A stretch of DNA of 64,000 nt, from NCBI RefSeq assembly GCF_029542785.1, contig NC_083371.1, positions 930,001-994,000 of the forward strand. Direction: 5' to 3'. The DNA comes from Malassezia japonica. Lineage: Eukaryota; Basidiomycota; Malasseziomycetes; Malasseziales; Malasseziaceae. Below are positions 41,117 through 50,714 of this stretch, one piece after another. A program made the position numbers and the translations under genes. Each line of letters begins with the position of its first letter. Position 1 is the first letter of the stretch. The notes under the pieces were generated by a model, which was not told the origin of the DNA, did not search any database, and saw nothing but the letters and a program-made list of their open reading frames with translations.

Positions 41117-42129
41117 TTAGGCAGCGTCAGGAACAGCCTCGGAGCTGGGCGCAGCAGTCGATGCGCCACTCTCGTCCTGGGCCTCTTCCTTTGGCTCGGG
41201 CTGCAGGGCCACTAACATAAGTCAGTATACGTACCGGAAATAGCGATGGTGCGACCATGGAACTCTTTTCCATTCAACTCTGCCAGCGCTTTTTGTTGAG
41301 CCTCTTCGTTAGGGAAGTCGACAAACGCAAAGCCACGCGAATGCTTAGGCTGTTGGCGGTGGTACACAATGTTGGCACTCACTGCAGGGTAGGGCGAGAA
41401 GAGCTCCATCAGGTCCGCATTCTGCACCGAGTAGGCCAGGTGCGAGACGTAGAGGAGCGTCTTGCTCGGGCTGCCTCGGGCCGCCTTGGTCTTTTTAGGG
41501 GCCTTGGCTTTGGCGGAGTTCGTGCCCGTGGTGGCGGGCGCCTCAGCAGAGGCATCCTGGGCCGATGGGGCCGTGGGATGCTCATCCGAGGCAGGCGCGG
41601 CAGCATCCGTGCCCGTCGTTCCCTCCTCGCCCTCATCCTGGCGGGGGCGGCGCGAGGAAGCCGCGCCGCGCGCCTTGCCTCCGCGGCCACGACCACGCGT
41701 GGCAGTCGCCTCACGCGCCGGTGCAGAGCGTGCCGCATTGCCCCTCACCAACGCAATGTTCAGCTGCGCGTCGTCGAGCGATGCGTTGGCAAACTGCTCG
41801 ACGGCGGCCTCGGCCACCTGCGGCGACTTGTACGTAACGACCCCCGAGATCTGAGATCGGCTTTCGCGCACGGTGATGCGCAGTTCCACGCTGCGTTAGC
41901 CGTACTCTCTGTGTACGTACATTTCGCCTGCACGTGCAAATAGCGCCTTTACGTCTTCGATACGCGTCGTAACGGGAATGTTGTCCACGTGAATCTAGGT
42001 AAGAACTGCCGTTGGTAAAGCACATACCTTGGTCGTAGTAGCACGGCCAGTCGTTGGCACGTTTGGCACGACGACTGCCTCGGCGGCGGTATCGGATACT
42101 GGAATTGTAGCTGCGGCAGGGTTGGCCAT
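41117..42129 (-). CDS. Two-RRM RNA-binding protein
   Basis: Exons on the minus strand: 42129-42028, 41994-41921, 41890-41235 and 41211-41117; introns are 33, 30 and 23 nt; 308 residues. RRM1 is split by introns: IHVDNIPVTTRIEDVKALF, then VELRITVRESR and TYKSPQVAEAAVEQFA. A RGRGRGGK-type Arg/Gly patch and a Ser/Ala/Pro-rich acidic linker follow. RRM2 is TLLYVSHLAYSVQNADLMEL, then RGFAFVDF and LNGKEFHGRTIAIS, with the last strand continuing across intron 3 as VALQPEPKEE. The C terminus is acidic. I do not know the specific orthologue; S. pombe Rnp24-like nucleolar or mRNA-binding proteins have a similar layout. Confidence 0.82.
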
Positions 42130-42692
42130 GGTAATGAAATCGAAATTGAATCGGGTACCCCGGCGATAAAGCGAAGAACTGCGCCCTGGCCTCTCCATGT
42201 GCCTTGCTACGAGTCCAACACTAGCGCCTGTTTCCAGGCTGAATTACGCGGCCTAAAAGGACAGCACCGCACGTGGAAGTCACGAGCTCTATTGCTGCTG
42301 CGCGTTCCAAGAGTGACGTCATACTGTGGCGAAGTGCACCGGGTGGACAGTGGCGTCGGCGAGCAGCTGCGTCTAGGGCCCTGGGCCCCTATTCGTCATA
42401 ACCCATTACTGACGTCGACTCGCACTCCTGCGTAACGATCTTAGGGCTACGCGTCGTACCTTCTGTGTACGAATTGCAAGCGACAACGCGATTCGAAGCA
42501 CCTGTTCGACGAAACAGCGGTTGACGTGTATGTACCCCGCACGCGTTTCAAGGACAGAAAACTAACTCCTACTAGACCCTTGGTGGTCTACACGCGCATC
42601 GGTAGCAGGCAGTCGGATTGACGCGTACGCCCTGTCGTGAGACTCTCGTATCGAACGACACCGTATTGTACCACGCCTGTGCCATCTCTTCT
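42130..42692. promoter_or_regulatory. Divergent promoter region, 563 bp, RRM gene / bZIP gene, with CRE sites
   Basis: No gene is visible. The region holds a perfect palindromic cAMP-response element TGACGTCA at 42314-42321 and a second near-match TGACGTCG at 42410-42417, 372 and 276 bp before the bZIP ATG. TTGACGTGT near 42518 is a further half-site. CREs are the known targets of ATF/CREB bZIP factors, the class encoded next door, so autoregulation is plausible. Confidence 0.55.
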
Positions 42693-44252
42693 ATGATTCG
42701 CAACCCTGTGGCATCTAGTTCCATGGAGCTGCCTCACAGCGAACTTAACAACCATTCGAACGGACTCCAACCTGCAGATGCAGTGTCTGACATGAGCCGC
42801 AGCCCGCTGGGTGCCTCGCCGAACCCCTCTGACGACGCACAGACCTCCAACACGATGGGAAACAAACGAGAATTGGCGACCCGCAACTGGGATACCAACG
42901 GTTCTGCAGGCATGTCGCCCATGGGCTCGGTTGCACATGTGCCGATGAACAACTTGCCCTCGTCGGTCGGAGGGCCAAGCTCTGCTACTAATGCGCCAAT
43001 GACCACCAATGCCATGTCCCTTCAGCCCGCCGTATCGGCCGCCCCTGCCATGATGCCCATGGGAGGCGCCTCGCCGTTAAAGTCGAACGCACCTACCTCT
43101 TCCTCCCTCCTGGGCGGCAACGACATGGCCCCATTCTCTGGCTCCTTCTCCGATGGTGCTTCTGCCCCGACTTCGTTTCCACTCAACGTCCCTGGAAACT
43201 TTTCTGACATGATCCGCCAAGGAAATGGAATGATTAGCTCTCAGCCTGTGAGCTCGCTCCCGTCGTCCCTGTCGGCTGTGCCGCTGGGATCGACAGTGCC
43301 TTCGTCCGCCGGCGGAACGGATCTAAGCGCCTTGACGGTATCCACACCGCAGGCCGCTCCTACCTTGCCGGAAGAGCAGCAAAAATCCAACAAGGCGGCT
43401 GACCCTCGCGGTGTCGGCGAGATCGGTGCTGCGTCTGGCCTGTACATGCTGAGCCAGAGCATCAGCGACCCCAAGCTGAAAAAGGAAGGCGAAGAGGAAG
43501 AAAAGACTGTAAACGGAACGTCGAAAGACGCTGCGAAGCGGAAGCGCGATGATCGTGGAGGCAAGAGCATGGTCAATGGTGATGCATCGCCCTCGAAGCA
43601 CGGCTCTGAAACGACTCGCTCCCTGAAGCGCGATGCCGAACATGGCACAGAAGACGACGAAGTGCATTCGGACAACGACTCGGACAACGACTCGAAGCGC
43701 AAGAGCTTCCTGGAGCGGAATCGTCAGGCGGCCTTCAAGTGCCGGCAACGGAAAAAGGCCTGGCTCGCATCACTGCAAGCCAAGGTCGAGTACCTGCAGT
43801 CGGACAATGAGTCGCTGCAGAACACGGTCGAGGCGCTGCGGGCCGAGGTCCTCTTTCTCAAGTCTCAGCTGATGCAGCACCATGGCCACTCTGCGATGGA
43901 TGGCGACGGGAAAGACGTACATGCTGACTCCAACCGTTCGCTGTCTGGCCCCTACTCGCCGATGAACGTCAGCGTTCCAAGCAGCTTTGTCGGCTACCCT
44001 GCGCAAGGCAATGTGTCGCACCCTCTCTTGCCCAACATTTCGCCTGTACCGCAGGTTTCACATCCCCCTCAACCTTCCATGTCCCAACCGGGGCTTGACA
44101 GTGCGATGTCGAGTGTGCCGGCTACCGGTGCGCTTGCCGCCTATGCGACGCCGGGCTTGCCTCGCATGACGCAGATGCCTGCGACACAGCCGATGCTCTC
44201 CCCCTATGCCCAAGCACCGCATGGCTACGCTGCTGCGCGAGGCAACGACTAA
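42693..44252 (+). CDS. ATF/CREB-type bZIP transcription factor
   Basis: A single-exon gene of 519 residues from ATG 42693 (upstream frame lacks an ATG). The bZIP domain is near residues 338-395: KRKSFLERNRQAAFKCRQRK (basic region with the NxxAAxxCR signature), followed by a leucine zipper VEYLQSDNESLQNTVEALRA and LFLKSQLMQHH. The N-terminal part is Ser/Pro/Met/Asn-rich with SP sites, as in S. pombe Atf1 and yeast Sko1, which respond to stress MAP kinases. An acidic/Ser stretch (HSDNDSDNDSKRK) precedes the basic region. It is convergent with HSP104. Which ATF paralogue this is cannot be settled here. Confidence 0.88.
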   Translation: MIRNPVASSSMELPHSELNNHSNGLQPADAVSDMSRSPLGASPNPSDDAQTSNTMGNKRELATRNWDTNGSAGMSPMGSVAHVPMNNLPSSVGGPSSATNAPMTTNAMSLQPAVSAAPAMMPMGGASPLKSNAPTSSSLLGGNDMAPFSGSFSDGASAPTSFPLNVPGNFSDMIRQGNGMISSQPVSSLPSSLSAVPLGSTVPSSAGGTDLSALTVSTPQAAPTLPEEQQKSNKAADPRGVGEIGAASGLYMLSQSISDPKLKKEGEEEEKTVNGTSKDAAKRKRDDRGGKSMVNGDASPSKHGSETTRSLKRDAEHGTEDDEVHSDNDSDNDSKRKSFLERNRQAAFKCRQRKKAWLASLQAKVEYLQSDNESLQNTVEALRAEVLFLKSQLMQHHGHSAMDGDGKDVHADSNRSLSGPYSPMNVSVPSSFVGYPAQGNVSHPLLPNISPVPQVSHPPQPSMSQPGLDSAMSSVPATGALAAYATPGLPRMTQMPATQPMLSPYAQAPHGYAAARGND

Positions 44253-44505
44253 ACACCCTCCTTGCTCATTGTATATTGTATATTCCTGCCCATTTGGAGG
44301 GGACATACGATTCCCTCCATCCCGACATGCCTTGTGGATGATGATTGACATACATGCTGGCCGTCTTTCTCAAGACCCGAGGCACGATTACCGTTTACGC
44401 TTGACTTGTATAATTCCGGGCACCTGTTTCTATAACTGTACTTTAGATTGAACACTTTGTGAGACGGAAAGAGTGGTTGTAACTAGCCTACTTCTGGGTA
44501 TCTAT

Positions 44506-47232
44506 TTAGTCAAGAGGCTCTTCGAGGTCGTCCTCGTCCATAAAGTCCTCGTCTTCGTCATTCATCGACACTGTCGGCTCGTGATTCGGCTTGATGAGCA
44601 GTGCGTTGCGGTGCTGATCAAACGTGACGTGGATCTCAGGGTCGTCGTTGTGGATCTGGCCACGGAGCAGGAGCATGCTAAGCGGGTGCAGCAGCTGGTC
44701 CTGGATCGCACGGCCCAGCGGGCGCGCGCCCATCGTCGGCGAGTAGCCGACGCTGCCCAGCCAGTCCTTGGCTGCCTCGTCGACCACCAGGCGCGAGTGG
44801 CGGCCATTGTCAATGAGGCGCTTCTGCAGCTCCTTGATGCGGATCTCGACAATGCGGCGCACATCGACGCGCGTCAGCTTGCAGAAGATCACCGTGCTGT
44901 CGATACGGTTGATAAACTCCGGCGGGAAGTGCGCGCCGATTGCGCCCTGCACCAGCTCACGGACGTGCGGCGTGATTTGCTCCTCGTCCGACTCGTTGAT
45001 GAAGCTCGAGCCGAGGTTGCTCGTCATAATGATGATCGTGTTGCGGAACGACACCTGACGGCCCTGGCTGTCCTGCAGGCGGCCCTCGTCGAGCACCTGC
45101 AAAAAGAGCTGGACAAACTCGCGCGAGGCCTTCTCGATCTCGTCAATCAGCACGATCGAGAAAGGACGGCGGCGCACCGCCTCGGTCAGCACACCACCCT
45201 CGTCGTGGCCAATGTAGCCCGGGGGCGCACCGACCAGGCGTGAGATGCTGTGCTTCTCCGAGTACTCGCTGGCGTCGATGCGCACCATAGCCTCGGGGTC
45301 GTCGAACATGTAGGTCGCGAGCGACTTGCTCATGAGCGTCTTACCGGTACCCGAAGGGCCACAGAAGAGGAAGCTCGCAATTGGGCGCGACTGGTTCGCG
45401 AGACCGCTGCGCGACAGGCGGATCGCCTGCGCGACGGCCTTCACCGCCTCGTTCTGGCCGACCACCTCGCGCTGGAGAATCTTTTCGAGCTTGAGCAGCT
45501 TGGTGCGCTCGCTCTCGAGCATGCGCGAGACGGGAATGCCGGTCCAGCGCGCAACGATCGCGGCAATGTTCTCGCTCGTGACCGAATTGGCCGCGTTGGT
45601 CTTGCCCTGCTCCTCGTCCTGGCGCTCCTGTTCCTGGAGCTCCTCGAGGCGCTTCTCCAGATCGGGGATCGCGTAGTAGGTCAGGTCACTGGCCGTCGCG
45701 AGGTCGTAACGGCGCTCAGCATCGGCCGCCTTGGCGCGCAGCTCGTCAATCTTGCGGCGCACATTGTTCACCTCGTTACCCTTGGCCTTCACCGCCTCAA
45801 ACTCGGCCTTGAGCGGCGCAAGCTCGTCTTCGAGCGCGGCGAGGTCCTTGCGCGTCTCGGCGAGGCGCTCCTTGCTCTGGGGGTCCTTCTCGCGCTCGAG
45901 CGCGTGCATCGCAATCTCGAGGCGAAGCTTGCGGCGCTCGAGCGTGTCGATGGCTTCTGGCACCGTCTCGCGCGAGACGGTCACGTCCGCACAGCTCTCG
46001 TCGACCAGGTCAATGGCCGCATCCGGGAGCTTGCGCGCAGTGAGGTAGCGCTTGGCGAGCTGCGCGGCCGAGACGAGCGCCGCGTCGAGGATGCGCACAC
46101 CGTGGTGCACCTCGTACTTCTCGCGGAGACCACGGAGGATGGCGACTGTGTCTTCGACGGTCGGCTCCTCGACGAGCACCTGCTGGAAGCGGCGCTCGAG
46201 TGCGGCGTCCTTCTCGATCGACTGGCGGTACTCGTTGAGGGTCGTCGCACCGATGCAGCGCAGCTTGCCACGCGCCAGCATCGGCTTGAGGAGGTTGGCC
46301 GCGTCCATACCCGTGTCGCCGCCCTTGCCGGCCATCATCAAGTGCATCTCGTCGATAAAGAGAATGCACGGCGTGCCGTCGCTGGTCATCTTTTCAATGT
46401 CGGTGAGGACGGCCTTGACGCGCTCCTCGTATTCACCCTTGTACTTGGCGCCGGCCATGAGCGAGCCCATGTCCAGCGAGAGGATCTTGCCGAGGAGGCT
46501 CGGCGGCACGTCACGGTTCACGACGCGCTGTGCGAGGCCCTCAACGACGGCCGTCTTACCCACACCGGGCGAGCCGATGAGCACCGCATTGTTTTTGGTG
46601 CGGCGCGAGAGAACGCGCACGACGCGGCGGATCTCATTGTCACGGCCAATCACAGGGTCGAGCTTGCCTTCCGCGGCGAGCTCCGTGAGGTCCGTGCAGT
46701 ACTTGCCGAGGGCGTCGTAGCCGGCCTCGGCGGACTTGGAGTCGATATGGCGGCCACCTCGTGCTTGGTTGATGGCGTTGCGCAGCATCTCGTCGTTCGC
46801 GAGGCCACACTCCTTCAGCATCGCGCTGATCGTCGAGTCGTCGAGGAGCGCAAGGAGCAGGTGGTCCTGCGCTATGAACGAGTCGCGCTGCGTCTTCTCA
46901 TAGTGTTGGGCCTGCTTGAGCACCTTGTTCGCGGCGCCCGTGAGGCTCACATCGTCAGGGGCAGGGGACTGCTGGGGAATCTTGCGCAGGTTCGCACGCA
47001 GCTTCTCCTCCAGCGTCTTGTAGTTCACGCCCGTCTTCTCGCAGAGGCTCTTGAAGAGGGACTGCGAGTCCTTGTTGGTGCTCTGCACACCGGTCGAGTT
47101 ACTGGTATCATCGGTCAGCAGCGCCAGTGCAATGTGCGCAGGCGTAAGCTGTGCATTGGCATGGTCCTTCGCCAACTGGAACGCCTGTTCCAGCGACGAC
47201 TGGGCACGCTCGGTAAAGTCGAATCCAGACAT
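44506..47232 (-). CDS. HSP104: AAA+ disaggregase Hsp104 (ClpB family)
   Basis: A single-exon gene of 908 residues from ATG 47232-47230. N-terminal Clp repeat domain ([20 protein letters not shown]), NBD1 with Walker [12 protein letters not shown] near residue 217, a coiled-coil middle domain (about 410-530), NBD2 with Walker [13 protein letters not shown] near 625, and a C-terminal acidic tail [16 protein letters not shown] like that of yeast Hsp104. It extracts proteins from aggregates with Hsp70/Hsp40 and propagates yeast prions. A heat-shock element TTCTAGAA lies at 47317-47324, 85 bp before the ATG, between two CACGTG boxes. The gene shares its 138-bp promoter with SWD1. Confidence 0.97.
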   Translation of the reverse strand: MSGFDFTERAQSSLEQAFQLAKDHANAQLTPAHIALALLTDDTSNSTGVQSTNKDSQSLFKSLCEKTGVNYKTLEEKLRANLRKIPQQSPAPDDVSLTGAANKVLKQAQHYEKTQRDSFIAQDHLLLALLDDSTISAMLKECGLANDEMLRNAINQARGGRHIDSKSAEAGYDALGKYCTDLTELAAEGKLDPVIGRDNEIRRVVRVLSRRTKNNAVLIGSPGVGKTAVVEGLAQRVVNRDVPPSLLGKILSLDMGSLMAGAKYKGEYEERVKAVLTDIEKMTSDGTPCILFIDEMHLMMAGKGGDTGMDAANLLKPMLARGKLRCIGATTLNEYRQSIEKDAALERRFQQVLVEEPTVEDTVAILRGLREKYEVHHGVRILDAALVSAAQLAKRYLTARKLPDAAIDLVDESCADVTVSRETVPEAIDTLERRKLRLEIAMHALEREKDPQSKERLAETRKDLAALEDELAPLKAEFEAVKAKGNEVNNVRRKIDELRAKAADAERRYDLATASDLTYYAIPDLEKRLEELQEQERQDEEQGKTNAANSVTSENIAAIVARWTGIPVSRMLESERTKLLKLEKILQREVVGQNEAVKAVAQAIRLSRSGLANQSRPIASFLFCGPSGTGKTLMSKSLATYMFDDPEAMVRIDASEYSEKHSISRLVGAPPGYIGHDEGGVLTEAVRRRPFSIVLIDEIEKASREFVQLFLQVLDEGRLQDSQGRQVSFRNTIIIMTSNLGSSFINESDEEQITPHVRELVQGAIGAHFPPEFINRIDSTVIFCKLTRVDVRRIVEIRIKELQKRLIDNGRHSRLVVDEAAKDWLGSVGYSPTMGARPLGRAIQDQLLHPLSMLLLRGQIHNDDPEIHVTFDQHRNALLIKPNHEPTVSMNDEDEDFMDEDDLEEPLD

Positions 47233-47295
47233 GGTTGGGGACGGGGCCGTGCCCCGGCCCTGCATTTAAACGCACGGCCGGCCCCCAACCGCCTC

Positions 47296-47332
47296 CACGT
47301 GGAAAGTGCGGCAAGCTTCTAGAACCCACGTG
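47296..47332. promoter_or_regulatory. Heat-shock element flanked by two CACGTG boxes in the HSP104/SWD1 promoter
   Basis: CACGTG at 47296-47301, the inverted HSE dimer TTCTAGAA at 47317-47324 and CACGTG at 47327-47332. The element lies 85 bp from HSP104 and 47 bp from SWD1 start codons. HSF recognises alternating nGAAn units; only two perfect units are seen, so binding strength is uncertain. Confidence 0.55.
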
Positions 47333-47370
47333 TATTTTCCCGATCGCCCGATGGTTCTTCGCGCGACGCG

Positions 47371-48775
47371 ATGAACGCGCAGCTACTGAGTAGGTGCACG
47401 AGCTGACGTAGATCCGTTTGCGCGCGGCACGCCCGAGCGTGTCGAGGCGACACTCGACAATGCGTTTGCAAATTGTCTTGCGTACAATGCGGGCAGGGGG
47501 CTGTACTGCGGGAGCTACCTCGCCGTCGGACGCACGGACGGATTCGTGACGATTTGGGACATCGAGACGCGCAATGTCCTGCGGTGGCTCGGCGGCCATG
47601 TCAAGACGGTGACGAGCGTGAGCTGGTCTCCGCTGAGCCGGTACCTTGCGTCGTCGTCGCTCGACTGGAACGTGCGCATCTGGGACCTCGGTGACGAGTA
47701 CGGAACGTGCGTGCGCACGGTGCGCTTCGACACGCCCGTCACGCAAGTGCTCTTTGCGCCGGACTCGAGCCGCCGGATGGTCGTCGTGCTCGAGTCGCGC
47801 GAGGCGGTGCTCGTGTCGCTGCCGGACATACCGACGTCGAGCGAGCCGCTGCGCACGACGCTCGACACGCACGGCGACGGCGCAATGTCGGCCTGCTTTT
47901 CGCCCTCTGGCAAGCACCTGTTGGTGGGTACCAACAAGGGCTCGGTGCAGGTGCTCGACGCCCGAACTGGCGAGGTACGTCGCCCGACTTATGCAGGCTC
48001 TCGGCACGCCGCTCTCGATCGGCGCCTCGTCCATCCGGCAGCTTGCCTTTGACCCGTCCGGGCGGCACCTCATTGCGAACCTGAACGACCGCACGCTACG
48101 CACGCTGAGCGTTGCAGACGGTGTGGACGGCGCGCCGCTCGCGCTCACCCCGCGACACAAGTTCCAGGACCTGGTCGGCCGCACGCCGTGGAGCGGCATT
48201 GCGTTTAGCGGCGACGGGGAGTACGTCATGGGCGGCGCCGCGCACGATGCCGCGCACAATATCTATCTGTGGGACCGAGACGCGGGCGTCTTGGTCAAGA
48301 TCCTCGAAGGGCCACGCGAGCCGCTCATCTCGGCGCAGTGGCACCCGTCGCAGCCCCAGCTCGCGTCGATCGCGTCGTCCGGCGACGTGTACCTCTGGTC
48401 GACCAAGTCGACCGAGATTTGGAGCGCATACGCGCCCGGCTTTGAGGAGCTCGAGGAGAATGTCGAGTACGAGGAGCGCGAGGACGAGTTTGATTTGGCA
48501 CGTATCATTTTCTGACCCAGCAAGATGAGCACGAGCTCAGCCGCAAAAAGCGCGACGAGGAGGGTGAGGCGGTCAACATCTTTTCCACCGGCCCCGCATC
48601 AGACGCGTGGGTGGTGCGCAGCCTGCGCCCGGTCGAGCGCCCACTGCCGCGCTCCGCGTGGGCGCCGGTGCTGAGCGGCGCGCCGCCTGCGCCGCCTGTT
48701 GACGACGACAACGAAGCCGCATTTTTTATCTCGCCGCTGCTTTTGGATGCTACCGAGGTGCAACACCGTACATAA
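47371..48775 (+). CDS. SWD1: COMPASS subunit Swd1/RBBP5
   Basis: Exons 47371-47389, 47412-47974, 47997-48497 and 48521-48775 give 445 residues; introns are 22, 22 and 23 nt. The 19-nt first exon plus exon 2 gives MNAQLLNPFARGTPERVEAT, matching the RBBP5 N terminus. WD40 blades include LAVGRTDGFVTIWDIETR and LASSSLDWNVRIWD; FQDLVGRTPWSGIAFSGDGE and LEENVEYEEREDEFD are RBBP5 hallmarks. The third intron uses a GC donor (GCACGT ... CCCAG at 48498-48520); without it the protein would end three residues on at RIIF. Swd1 is a core subunit of the Set1 complex that methylates histone H3 Lys4. Confidence 0.93.
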
Positions 48776-48788
48776 TCTATACCAGCGC

Positions 48789-49279
48789 CTAGTCATACAC
48801 TGCGTCAGTCACTGCACGTACCGTGGACGATGCCGTACCAAAACGTCCACCAGAGTAAGAAGCTCAGCGCATTCTCCTGCGCGCCTTGAAGGAGCACCCA
48901 GCGCGCGAGCTGCAGCGCGGACTGCACCGGCGTCGGCGGCGCGCGCAGCTGTGCGGCCTTGGCCGGGAGCAGCCGTTCGCTCGGATCGGTGATGGCCGGC
49001 AGGCTGCCGAGCACAAAGAACGCGCGGGGATCGCCTTTGGCGTTGACGAGCACCAGCACCGCGTTCACAAACACCACCGAGCAGAGAAAGAAGGCGAAGC
49101 CGCTCAGGTTCTGCAGCCCGAGCACGCCGGCGATCGCGCCTGCGAGCGAGAGCGTCAAGGAGCGGAAGCTACATGAGTCAGGATACGTACGAGAAGGCCT
49201 GGGCCATATTGTAGCCCACATTCTCCGCATTGTATTGCTGCACCCACGGCGTGGGCTCCGGCCGTGCACTCACCACCAT
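48789..49279 (-). CDS. EMC6: ER membrane protein complex subunit 6
   Basis: Exons on the minus strand: 49279-49191, 49168-48822 and 48799-48789; both introns are 22 nt; 148 residues. The last exon is only 11 nt and converts the end to WTFWYGIVHVYD, which matches the conserved WTFLYGMVHVY end of human EMC6. The N-terminal part is YNAENVGYNMAQAF, joined to SFRSLTLSLAGAIAGVLGL (first membrane helix), then a second helix (FFLCSVVFVNAVLVLVN) and a third near the C terminus. EMC inserts tail-anchored and multipass proteins in the ER. The protein is longer than human EMC6 (110 residues) because of a loop between helices 2 and 3. An upstream in-frame ATG at 49312 would add 11 residues. Confidence 0.88.
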
Positions 49280-49317
49280 CGTTGGGTGGAACGAGCAATC
49301 ACGTGGCACCATCCGCG

Positions 49318-50621
49318 ATGAGCGTCGTGACGCTCGAGGAGTTTCTCGAGGTAGGTCGCGCAACTGACGCAGCTCTTGAATGAGGAGCAGTACGTCGCAC
49401 TCCTAACGCAGGCACCTCGACCTCGGAAAGCTGCGGAACTATGCGCGGCACGGGATCCATCCCCAAGTGCGCGGAGTACGTCGCGCGACTCACGCAGGAA
49501 GTCTGGCTGTACCTCCTTGGCGTCCTGTCTGCGGACAAGAGCCAGGAGATGACGACGGTGCGGAACAAGTTCCTCGAGTACGAGTCGGTGAGCAAGCGTA
49601 TCCCGTTTGTCGAGAAGCAGGTGCGCACCGAAGTACTGCGGTACTACCGGCAGCGGCTGAGCTCGAACTCGAGCGAGCGCGAGCGCTTCGGCGTCTCGAT
49701 CATACGCGGCCCGCGGCCTGCGCCAACGACATCGAGCACATTTGACGCGGAGCAGGCACAGGACGTGCAGCGTGACGAACCCAAATATCCCCGCATCCTG
49801 CCCTCGACGCAGTACGGGCTCGTGACGATGCGCTCCAATCCGATGGTCGATGACTCAGAGGCTGTGTACGACCAACGGCGTCTCTCGCAGAATGTCGAGA
49901 ATGTGCTGTGTGCCTACCTCAACCGGCACCTCTTGAATCCCGCACAAGAGGGCGAGCATCCGCAGGCGGAGCGCGATGAGGAGTACGCGGCGCTGCAAAA
50001 GACGATGGAGTCGCGCATGCCGCGTGTATACCAGTGGGCGCCACAGGCGAGTCTCGTCCCAGGGACGAACCTCGGCGACTTTCACCCGTCGCTCGTCTAC
50101 CTCTGCGCGCCATTTGCGCAGTGTGTCCGGGCAGAGGCGGGCATCTACTTCGCGTTTGAGCGCCTAATGACCATGATTGAGGAGTACAACACCATCCATC
50201 CTCTCCCACAGCGCGTCGCCTCATTCCTGACGCTCTTCCGCACGACGCTCCCGGAGCTCCACGCGTACTTTGAGGCAGAAGAGGTCGACCTGCTGGCCGT
50301 CGCGACCAGCTGGCTGCAGCACCTCCTCGCGCGCGAAATGCAGATGGACGATTTGATGCGCCTCTGGGGTACGTCACCATACTCACCCAGACACCTACTT
50401 TGCGATGCCCGACCTGCTCGACCTGCACCTCTACGTCTGCCTTGCGATCCTAACCAACTGTAAGGACGCTCTCGAGGACCTCGACCGCTCCGAGACGACC
50501 AGCATGCTCTTCTCACTCCCGTCGCTGGACGTCGACCGTGTACGTCGCCGCACTCACCCAGATTATCAGCGACGCAATGAACATCCGCCTCTCGCTCGAG
50601 CACGACCCGCTCTACGAATAG
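49318..50621 (+). CDS. TBC-domain Rab GTPase-activating protein
   Basis: Exons 49318-49350, 49373-49389, 49412-49475, 49498-50368, 50391-50539 and 50562-50621 give 397 residues; all five introns are exactly 22 nt and exon 2 is 17 nt. The N-terminal part reads LDLGKLRNYARHGIHPQVRG then EVWLYLLGVLSADKS, the entry motif of TBC domains (RxxxW-LLG). Near residues 200-340: NVENVLCAYLNRHLLNP, YLCAPFAQCVRAEAGIYFAF and LLAREMQMDDLMRLWD, then TYFAMPDLLDLHLYVCLAIL. The catalytic Arg of the IxxDxxR finger is not obvious, so GAP activity is uncertain. Target Rab unknown. The start lies 38 bp from the divergent EMC6 start. Confidence 0.82.
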
Positions 50622-50714
50622 GCCCGTGCGCATTCGGCCGTGGAAATAGCCTAGTAGGTAGGTCGCTTGTTGCAGGCATAGTGTTATTTTCCGCTGCCGT
50701 GGCGACGTTCCCTT

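Noticed and set aside
45250..47322. 690-codon open frame on the plus strand opposite HSP104
   Set aside because: Mirror frame of a strongly biased gene; no recognisable domain, and HSP104 is certain on the other strand.
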